The position numbers and the translations under genes are program-made. A DNA stretch of 8,760 nucleotides from CAYJAD01 sp964371225 (GTDB lineage: Bacteria > Desulfobacterota > Desulfovibrionia > Desulfovibrionales > Desulfovibrionaceae): assembly GCA_964371225.1 (NCBI GenBank), contig CAYJNA010000101.1, forward strand, positions 1 through 8,760. The letters are read 5' to 3'. A model generated the notes under the pieces. The model saw only the letters and a program-made list of their open reading frames with translations. It was not told the DNA's origin and did not search any database. Below, one piece after another: positions 1-5,274 of this stretch; positions within the stretch are counted from its first letter, which is position 1, and each line of letters opens with the position of its first letter.

Positions 1-312
1 CAAAAATAAAAAAACTACTTCGCCGTTAAAACAGTAACCTAACTAAAACAAAAAAATTCCGCATAAAACAAAAAACGCAACTATATCGAAAAAATTTATG
101 ATATTTCACAATCCATTTCAATAAAAAAATGAAGACAAAAAAACAAAAATGCATCTATAAAGTCATTGTATATCGTGCAACGTACACTAGGCATTTTACA
201 AAATCATATAATTTCAGCATATTGAAAACAGTAAAAATAGTATTCATTTAGTCGATGCTCAAAAACGTGTTTTCACTGTTTTTTTAAACATCAACCAAGT
301 AGTTTTTCAGCA
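1..312. other. AT-rich intergenic region
   Basis: No convincing gene is visible in this stretch, which is dominated by A-tracts and short runs of T. The tspO gene ends at its right edge reading leftward, so its transcript should terminate here, but no GC-rich stem followed by a T-run is seen. Two weak inverted repeats exist: AAAACAGT near 225 with ACTGTTTT near 275, and GATGCT at 254-259 with AGCATC at 309-314; both have long spacers. Positions 18-30 (CTTCGCCGTTAAA) match, in inverse orientation, the core of the MITE-like element at 1053-1065. That could mean a second, diverged copy lies just beyond the window, or it could be chance. Confidence 0.7.
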
Positions 313-786
313 TCAAGTATTTAGTATATAAATACTTATATTTAAATATGCCGCAAAAAGACACCATAAAAAGTACGGAGATAAAAAAACATAGGCTGCA
401 AGTGAAATTTGCTTAAATTTTTGCATGCAGAAAAAAAGCAGTGTTAAGAGCAATAAAAGCCAAAAGAAAGCAAAAAGCCGCCATTGCAATGCAAAAAAGA
501 AGTATGTCCAAAAAAAATTCACTGCTAGCTGCAAAAAATACAAGCGTAAAGCAGTTTTTCTACGATGTTTTTGCCCTTTTGAGTTCCATACCATATACGC
601 AGCTAGCCCCATAAGCACATATAGCACAGTCCACACTATTCCAAAGATGGCACCCGGCGGCGCCCATGGCGGCAAGACAAAACTGGCGTATGCGGCAGCG
701 CTATTGACAGAAAGCTGGCTGGCGCCAAAACCCACCAGTAAAGGGAGTCCCACAAAAAAAATTAACATAGCAATATTATAAAGCAT
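313..786 (-). CDS. tspO: TspO/MBR family membrane protein (tryptophan-rich sensory protein)
   Basis: TspO proteins are small five-helix inner-membrane proteins that bind porphyrins and other hydrophobic ligands and are linked to stress signalling and tetrapyrrole handling. The 157-residue product has the family length and about five hydrophobic segments. Seen in order: P39-P-W-A-P-P-G45 leading into a helix with W52, N90-F-F-W93 in the third or fourth helix, and the C-terminal block P137-Y...W141...F144...Y147-L-N149, which matches the conserved W-x-x-F-A-x-x-L-N region. There are seven tryptophans. I chose ATG at 786 over the ATG at 804 because GGGGG (793-797) lies six bases upstream of 786, while nothing resembling a ribosome binding site precedes 804. 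The gene is monocistronic as far as visible and ends in TGA. The ligand cannot be told from sequence. Confidence 0.93.
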   Translation of the reverse strand: MLYNIAMLIFFVGLPLLVGFGASQLSVNSAAAYASFVLPPWAPPGAIFGIVWTVLYVLMGLAAYMVWNSKGQKHRRKTALRLYFLQLAVNFFWTYFFFALQWRLFAFFWLLLLLTLLFFCMQKFKQISLAAYVFLSPYFLWCLFAAYLNISIYILNT

Positions 787-792
787 TTTAAG

Positions 793-797
793 CCCCC
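793..797 (-). promoter_or_regulatory. G-only ribosome binding site of tspO
   Basis: On the minus strand this reads GGGGG, six bases before the ATG at 786. It can pair with the CCUCC anti-SD through one G-U pair. It decides the start, because the longer reading frame beginning at 804 has no such site. Confidence 0.6.
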
Positions 798-832
798 ATA
801 GCATGCCAATGGTGTAAAAATTTACCCTTACT

Positions 833-868
833 CGTACAGGAAAAGTACATTTTTTATTTCACTGTACG
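833..868. promoter_or_regulatory. inverted repeat upstream of tspO, possible operator
   Basis: CGTACAG (833-839) and CTGTACG (862-868) form a perfect 7-bp inverted repeat with a 22-bp A/T-rich spacer that holds a third GTAC at 845-848. It lies 47-82 bases upstream of the tspO start, where a promoter for that gene would be. A second small palindrome, GTAAA-AA-TTTAC (814-825), is nearer the gene. No strong -35/-10 pair was found. The operator role is inference only. Confidence 0.25.
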
Positions 869-940
869 CATAAAATAACATGCTCTAAAATGCTACACTA
901 CTTCATATTTTTTGCCAGTCTCTTAGCAGACAAATACTCT

Positions 941-945
941 ATTTC
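941..945. repeat. left copy of 5-bp flanking direct repeat (putative target-site duplication)
   Basis: ATTTC directly abuts the left terminal inverted repeat and recurs immediately outside the right one at 1154-1158, as expected for a target duplication made on insertion. Confidence 0.6.
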
Positions 946-1153
946 GAGACCTCTGCACAATTATTTTCAAATATAACTTTGTATTTGAAATTTGAAAAAC
1001 TGTTCGAAGTGTAAAATAACATGTGCAGAGGTAAAGGCACAAAAATCAATCATTTAACGGCGAAGCAAAGCTACGCCTATTCTTGATTTTTGGTCGCATT
1101 GACTGTCGTCAACGCTCCGTGAGACCTTACGCAATGAATTGCGCAGAGGTCTC
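946..1153. mobile_element. MITE-like non-autonomous element, 208 bp
   Basis: The ends are 17-bp inverted repeats: GAGACCTCTGCACAATT at 946-962 and the complement of GAGACCTCTGCGCAATT at 1137-1153, differing at one base. ATTTC flanks both ends. No open reading frame of useful size lies inside, so any movement would depend on a transposase supplied elsewhere. The inside is a chain of inverted repeats. TTTCAAATA/TATTTGAAA is at 965-973 and 982-990. ACCTCTGCACA/TGTGCAGAGGT is at 949-959 and 1022-1032. CAAAAATCAA/TTGATTTTTG is at 1040-1049 and 1083-1092, enclosing GGCG-A-AGC/GCT-A-CGCC at 1059-1077. TTGAC/GTCAA is at 1099-1112. GAGACCT/AGGTCTC is at 1121-1127 and 1147-1153. I cannot assign an IS family from memory. 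It sits between two genes (tspO and the asparaginase gene) and could also act as a transcript end for the minus-strand operon. Confidence 0.75.
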
Positions 1154-1158
1154 ATTTC
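1154..1158. repeat. right copy of 5-bp flanking direct repeat (putative target-site duplication)
   Basis: ATTTC starts directly after the last base of the right terminal inverted repeat and matches 941-945. Confidence 0.6.
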
Positions 1159-1221
1159 ATATGCCTAAAAGCTTCTGTACTCCTAAATACAATATAGTCT
1201 AGAGTAAAATTAAGACAGCTA

Positions 1222-2235
1222 TCAATACTGGCTAAACATATGTTGTATTGCCGCGGAATCTCCAGTGATGGTGAGGGCAAGCATGAGTAAAATTCGCGCT
1301 TTTTGCGGGCTTAAATTATCAGAATACAAAAAGCCCATGCATCTGTCACTTTCGTGCGGGGTTATCATACCTGACCCTACCCGCGAAGAACGCAACACCA
1401 CAAGCCCTTTTTGCACCGCTTCTTGTAAAATATGCGCCGTACTTTCTGAAATATTCCCATCACCCATACCTGCCAGCACAATGGCCTCGGGAGCACTTGC
1501 AATGACAGCCTTACACAGCTCCGGCGCCACATCAAGATATTGATATAAAATGTCCACACGTGGCAAAGCATGTACATTTTCTACGCAAAATTCCGTATGC
1601 ACAGTATGTTTACGCAAAACGGCACGGTAAAAAACAGCTTTAAAATCTATAACATAGCCTAGAATACCCAATTCGTGCGCTTTAAAAGTCTCTGCAGAAA
1701 GTGTATTAGACTTCGTCCCCTCTCTGCTAGACAAAATCTGCCCATTCAGCACTATCATAGCACCCATGCCGTGTGACTCAGGGCTGGCTGCCACAGCCAC
1801 AGCATGAAGCAAATTCAAAGGGCCATCAGCACTTATGGCTGTAGAAGGACGCATGGCACCCACCAGCACTACGGGCTTAGTGCTTTTCACCACCAAATGC
1901 AAAAAATACGCTGTTTCTTCTAAGGTGTCGGTACCATGAGTAATAACAATGCCATGGTACTGCTCTTGAGCCAAAAGACTATTCACTCTTTTAGCCAATG
2001 TGAGCATATCCTCTAGTCGCATGTTTTCGCTGCCAATATTAGAAAATTGCTCAGCGTGAATTTCTGCTATATCCGCCAAAGCGGGGACAGCATCCAAAAG
2101 ATCTTGCGCGCTCAAAGTGCCTGAAGTGTATTCCGTTAATTGCGTAGCCTCTGCGGCTGTTCCTGCAATGGTGCCTCCTGTGGCCAGCAAAATAATACGT
2201 GCTTTGTCTTGATTTGACATCTCATCTTCTCTCAT
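1222..2235 (-). CDS. ansB: L-asparaginase (type II, Erwinia-like sequence, no signal peptide)
   Basis: It hydrolyses L-asparagine, and often glutamine to a lesser degree, to the acid plus ammonia. Catalytic elements seen in the 337-residue frame: the first nucleophile threonine T22 in L-A-T-G-G-T-I-A-G, Y36 after it, S69-E70-N71 in the substrate pocket, H100-G-T-D-T104 with the second threonine T102 and D103, and K175 in G-T-K-S-N-T. G-A-M-R-P-S-T-A-I-S-A-D-G-P at 126-139 and the L-P-R-V-D-I-L-Y block near 224-231 are also typical. The pocket residue after S69 is Glu, as in the Erwinia enzyme, where E. coli AnsB has Gln. Most type II enzymes are periplasmic, but no signal peptide is present, so a cytoplasmic site is inferred. 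Two starts are possible: ATG at 2235 (GGAG 14 bases upstream, rather far) or ATG at 2220 (MSNQDK, weak GAGA upstream). It is the last gene of a three-gene operon, 9 bases after the lactamase stop. Confidence 0.95.
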   Translation of the reverse strand: MREDEMSNQDKARIILLATGGTIAGTAAEATQLTEYTSGTLSAQDLLDAVPALADIAEIHAEQFSNIGSENMRLEDMLTLAKRVNSLLAQEQYHGIVITHGTDTLEETAYFLHLVVKSTKPVVLVGAMRPSTAISADGPLNLLHAVAVAASPESHGMGAMIVLNGQILSSREGTKSNTLSAETFKAHELGILGYVIDFKAVFYRAVLRKHTVHTEFCVENVHALPRVDILYQYLDVAPELCKAVIASAPEAIVLAGMGDGNISESTAHILQEAVQKGLVVLRSSRVGSGMITPHESDRCMGFLYSDNLSPQKARILLMLALTITGDSAAIQHMFSQY

Positions 2236-2244
2236 GACAGAAAT

Positions 2245-3069
2245 CTATTCTCCAAAAAATTTCAATGCCACATTCTTGGCATGCGGAGCGCTGTCATTGG
2301 CATCACGCACATAAAAAGCAAAATAGTCTTTGTATAAGCCCTTTTTTATAAAGCCCACAAACCAACTTTGCCCCTTTCCATCAGAACCGGTTTTCCCATG
2401 GATGGAGCCATGCCCCACCTGCATAAAATCTTCCACAAGCTTTTTATCGTGCGCAGGATAGGGACTAGCCAGATAAAATAAATTATGCAAAGCCTTTGCC
2501 TGCTCAAGGGGAGATATTTGCAAGGAGGAATTGAGCCAAAAACCATTTAATTCCGCCAAGGGATCACTTCCATTGCCGCGCCATGAGGAAACATCGGCAT
2601 TACCGTAGCGCAGCTCTTGTAAATACTTCTGTACGTATTTTTCTGGAACCTTATCTATTAATTGTCTGAAATACCAAACGCATGAATGCTGAAATGCTTC
2701 CTTAAAAGTAACATCTTTATTCCACGCCGCGTGCCAATACTTTATGCCATTGTAGCGCATTTTACTTTGCGCATCTTTTACAACACCATACTCTAAACCA
2801 AACATGGCAGAGATAATTTTAAAGGTAGAAAATGGAGAAAATCGCTGTTCTGCCAAAGGAGCATTATATACCAAAATTTGCTGTGTACCGGGTTTTAAAA
2901 TCACTGCTGTTCCCGTCAGGCTACCAAAAAGCCCTTTCATATCCAGTTCTTCTTGTCTATAAAGGCTAAAGTCCTCTACATATTTACCCCTTTCTGCCAT
3001 TGCTTCTTGCGGCATACAAAAAACACAGCACAAAAAAACCACGCATTTCATCATATAATTACCAAACAT
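2245..3069 (-). CDS. class D (OXA-type) beta-lactamase
   Basis: This is a serine beta-lactamase that opens the beta-lactam ring through a serine acyl-enzyme helped by a carboxylated lysine; it acts in the periplasm. The 274-residue product has all family landmarks: S81-T-F-K84 (catalytic serine and lysine), S129-C-V131 (the S-x-V motif), Y155-G-N157, W163 after it, the F177-W-L-x-x-S-L-x-I-S-P-x-E-Q block, K226-T-G228 and W236-F-V-G-F. The N-terminus (M6-M-K through A25, ending A-M-A) is a short signal peptide rich in Cys and Val, with cleavage likely after A25. A start at 3162 is open but overlaps the transporter gene heavily. The ATG at 3069 has AGAGG six bases upstream and lies one base after the transporter stop (TAA-C-ATG), which points to translational coupling. 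The spectrum (penicillin, oxacillin or carbapenem) cannot be read from sequence. No insertion sequence or integron feature adjoins it, so it looks like a resident gene. Confidence 0.95.
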   Translation of the reverse strand: MFGNYMMKCVVFLCCVFCMPQEAMAERGKYVEDFSLYRQEELDMKGLFGSLTGTAVILKPGTQQILVYNAPLAEQRFSPFSTFKIISAMFGLEYGVVKDAQSKMRYNGIKYWHAAWNKDVTFKEAFQHSCVWYFRQLIDKVPEKYVQKYLQELRYGNADVSSWRGNGSDPLAELNGFWLNSSLQISPLEQAKALHNLFYLASPYPAHDKKLVEDFMQVGHGSIHGKTGSDGKGQSWFVGFIKKGLYKDYFAFYVRDANDSAPHAKNVALKFFGE

Positions 3070-3070
3070 G

Positions 3071-4357
3071 TTACGCCTCTTCTTTCCTTTCCTCACGCAT
3101 GCAAAAGGCACCACACATGCCAAGCACGCCTGCCCCCACATACAACCAGCACGCCGCGGCATAGGCTTCTGGGGGAAAACTTTCTCCTGTCTTGGGGTAT
3201 AATTCTAGAAAAAATCCTGTCAAAGGTTGAAAAACCAACATCCCCACAGAAGGTAAACAATTTAGCAAACCACAAGCAGAGCCTGTGGCCTCCACGCCAA
3301 ACATATGCCGCATGGCAGAAAAAGCCACCGACATGGCCGGAACTCCCAAAGCTGAAAGCATAAAAAACCAAATATACATGCTCCATACAGGTAAAGCATC
3401 TCCCCACAAAGCCAAGAGAATAAAGTTTACCGTAAGCACAGCGGCTGCAACGAGCATGGTGATGCGGCTTGATTTAAAAACCACATCGCACAACCACCCC
3501 ATAAGAAGACCACCTACAATCACACCCAAACCTGACATGGTAAGCACATTACCGGCATCCACAAGACTTAAAGCGTGTACATCGCGCAAATAGGTTCCGC
3601 CCCAAAGGCCGCCAAAGCTCATATGTAGATTAAATTGACAAAAAGCCCATACACAAGCACACCAAAAATTTCTATTGCGCGTAATAATTTTAAAATTATA
3701 CGCCATGAGTTGCCAATCTACAATGCCCTGTGCATTTTTTGGCGAAGCTTGTGACGGTGTGGAATGCTCTTTTACCGGTGCGTCGCGTACAGTAAAAAAA
3801 AGAATCGCAGCCAAGGCTAAACACAGCACAGCACAACCATAAAACATGGCGCGCCAGCCCCAGAGCTCACACCCTACAGCTAAAGGCGTTGCCGCCAAAA
3901 ACATACCCACGCCGCCCATACCTAAAAAAGCACCGCTTAAACGCGCAAAAACATGCGCCGGAAACCATTGGCTAATAATTTTCATGGCGCACAGAAAAAT
4001 AACTGAGACCCCTATACCTATGAGCCCGCGTCCCACCAATGCCATGGCTAAGGAATCTGCCATGCCAAAAAGAAGCGCGCCCACAGCAGAAATAGCCACC
4101 ATACAAGGGAGTAAACGCCGCGGCCCCACGCCGTCAGTAAGTAAACCGCCGGGAATTTGCATTATGCCATAGGTCACAAAAAAAACAGAAGCCAATAAGC
4201 CCATGGCGGGGGCGTCTAATTGTAAGGAAGCCATAATATCTGTGGCCATAATGGCGGGGCTCACCCTATGAAAAGGGGTAAGCATATACGTTATACTCAT
4301 AAGCGCAAAAAGCGCCCAAGCATAACGTCCTGTAGTACTCATTTCTTCCTTACACAT
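3071..4357 (-). CDS. MFS transporter, substrate unknown
   Basis: This is an inner-membrane major facilitator superfamily permease of 428 residues with about twelve hydrophobic helices split by a hydrophilic loop near residues 190-215. The helix 2-3 loop carries motif A, G71-L-L-T-D75-G-V-G78-P-R80-R81. A weaker copy in the second half runs G287-W-L-C-D291 to R298. The N-terminal F-H-R-V-S-P-A-I-M-A segment recalls the organic-anion and sugar-phosphate permeases, but I cannot name a substrate. The open frame extends to a GTG at 4363, but that codon overlaps the ribosome binding site AGAGG (4363-4367). ATG at 4357, five bases downstream, is the best start; ATG at 4342 with AAGGA is an alternative. 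It is the first gene of the operon with the beta-lactamase and asparaginase genes. Its partners could suggest uptake of an amino acid or efflux of a drug, but neither is demonstrated. Confidence 0.9.
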   Translation of the reverse strand: MCKEEMSTTGRYAWALFALMSITYMLTPFHRVSPAIMATDIMASLQLDAPAMGLLASVFFVTYGIMQIPGGLLTDGVGPRRLLPCMVAISAVGALLFGMADSLAMALVGRGLIGIGVSVIFLCAMKIISQWFPAHVFARLSGAFLGMGGVGMFLAATPLAVGCELWGWRAMFYGCAVLCLALAAILFFTVRDAPVKEHSTPSQASPKNAQGIVDWQLMAYNFKIITRNRNFWCACVWAFCQFNLHMSFGGLWGGTYLRDVHALSLVDAGNVLTMSGLGVIVGGLLMGWLCDVVFKSSRITMLVAAAVLTVNFILLALWGDALPVWSMYIWFFMLSALGVPAMSVAFSAMRHMFGVEATGSACGLLNCLPSVGMLVFQPLTGFFLELYPKTGESFPPEAYAAACWLYVGAGVLGMCGAFCMREERKEEA

Positions 4358-4363
4358 TTTCAC

Positions 4364-4560
4364 CTCTACATATCAATTACTTACACTTATCTTTTTCAGT
4401 ATTTTCTAGGCAAGAATACCATAACGCAGGGGTATGCTGTATGAAACATTCCCTCCTGTCAAGATGTAGCGTATATTTCATGAAAAGCTTGCATAAAAAA
4501 GCTTGCCTATCAGCATAAAAAAAGACAAAATGCCCCATCAAAATTCCTACAGGATACTCC
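4364..4560. promoter_or_regulatory. divergent promoter region between the two operons
   Basis: This gap is the only place where promoters for the minus-strand transporter operon and the plus-strand methyltransferase operon can face away from each other. For the plus strand, TTGCCT (4503-4508) and CAAAAT (4526-4531) are 17 bases apart and each match 4 of 6 consensus bases; AGGA (4551-4554) is the ribosome binding site before ATG 4561. For the minus strand, TTGACA (complement of 4457-4462) is a perfect -35, but no good -10 lies at the right distance. ATACC/GGTAT (4416-4420 and 4431-4435) is a small inverted repeat between them. The promoter assignments are guesses from consensus matching. Confidence 0.4.
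4483..4506. repeat. 10-bp tandem-like direct repeat in the divergent promoter
   Basis: AAAAGCTTGC occurs at 4483-4492 and 4497-4506, 14 bases start to start. The adjacent sequence GCATAAAAAA is also duplicated (4491-4500 and 4513-4522). Each copy contains the palindrome AAGCTT. The position next to the candidate plus-strand promoter fits a regulator binding site, or simply local slippage duplication. Confidence 0.5.
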
Positions 4561-5274
4561 ATGACAACTACTGCATTAGATGCACTTTTAGAACAAATAC
4601 AGCAAAAATTTACTGTGGACTTTGAGCCGCTCAATGTGGATGGTAACCCTTTAGAGGTGCTTTCCATCACCAATATGACCCAACACCTTGACAAACTCAT
4701 TGATAATAAAGCTATTCATAACCCTCTTAAAGACTTACCGCTTTGGGCAAAAGTTTGGCCTGCCTCCTTTGTGCTTGGCCGCTACTTACGTAAGCTTGAA
4801 CCCGAGGGAAAAAGCCTTTTAGAACTTGGCGCCGGATGCGGTACCCTAGGGCTGTTGGCTAGCCGATATGGTTTTTCTTCCGTATGTATCAGCGATGTGG
4901 TGGACGATGCCCTGCTCTTTGCCAAAGCCAATGTACTTAAAAATAGTCTTGAAGATGTCATTACAGTTCGCCATGTGGATATTACCAATAGCCGCGCCTC
5001 ATTGGGTGAAACGCGTTATGATATTATAGCCGCATCGGAAATTCTGTATTTAGAAGACTTACACCGCCCTCTTATTAAATGCTTACAACGCCATTTGGCC
5101 GCCGGTGGTAAAGCTGTTTTATGTACAGATATGGCACGTAAACGCCCACGTTTTTTCAAACAAGCGGCTAAAAATTTTCATATTCAAGAACTATTAGTAG
5201 GCGTGAAAGGCATCAGTGAAGATGGTCAAGAAGAAAAACGCGTCTACGCTTTGCATATTTTGGAGCCTAAATGA
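4561..5274 (+). CDS. class I SAM-dependent methyltransferase, METTL (lysine methyltransferase)-like
   Basis: This is a 237-residue S-adenosylmethionine-dependent methyltransferase. The SAM fold is evident: motif I E88-L-G-A-G-C-G94, acidic D112 after strand 2, D140 in H-V-D-I, and S159-E-I-L-Y163 after strand 4. Before motif I comes L-P-L-W-A-K-V-W-P (59-67), a block also found in the ETFB/METTL20 and METTL21-type protein lysine methyltransferases, whose post-strand-4 motif is D-x-x-Y/F. Here that motif reads E160-I-L-Y163. This makes a protein substrate more likely than DNA or a small molecule, but the target is unknown. Residues 1-55 form a separate N-terminal stretch that I do not recognise. 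The gene opens an operon and its TGA overlaps the ATG of the YcaO gene (ATGA), suggesting that the two products are made in fixed ratio and act together. Confidence 0.85.
   Translation: MTTTALDALLEQIQQKFTVDFEPLNVDGNPLEVLSITNMTQHLDKLIDNKAIHNPLKDLPLWAKVWPASFVLGRYLRKLEPEGKSLLELGAGCGTLGLLASRYGFSSVCISDVVDDALLFAKANVLKNSLEDVITVRHVDITNSRASLGETRYDIIAASEILYLEDLHRPLIKCLQRHLAAGGKAVLCTDMARKRPRFFKQAAKNFHIQELLVGVKGISEDGQEEKRVYALHILEPK

Noticed and set aside
254..314. GATGCT/AGCATC as a terminator for tspO
   Set aside because: Only 6 bp with a 49-base loop and no T-run in the right place.
425..781. Plus-strand open frame of 118 codons, Lys- and Ser-rich
   Set aside because: It lies entirely antisense to tspO, has no ribosome binding site or recognisable domain, and its composition is the complement of the hydrophobic tspO codons.
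3070..3162. N-terminal extension of the beta-lactamase up to 3162
   Set aside because: It would overlap the transporter gene by over 90 bases and place 31 extra Cys/Arg-rich residues before a normal signal peptide. The start at 3069 has a good ribosome binding site.
3846..4172. Plus-strand open frame of 108 codons, and similar ones at 2953-3363 and 3285-3593
   Set aside because: They are antisense to the transporter and lactamase genes, Pro/Lys/Thr-rich without domains, and arise from the codon usage of the real genes.
4358..4363. GTG start of the transporter at 4363
   Set aside because: The codon overlaps the AGAGG ribosome binding site that serves the ATG at 4357, and it has no site of its own at a suitable distance.
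4457..4462. Perfect TTGACA on the minus strand as the -35 of the transporter operon
   Set aside because: At 16-18 bases downstream there is no better than a poor -10 (CAGCAT or GCATAC), so it is not called as a promoter, only mentioned.
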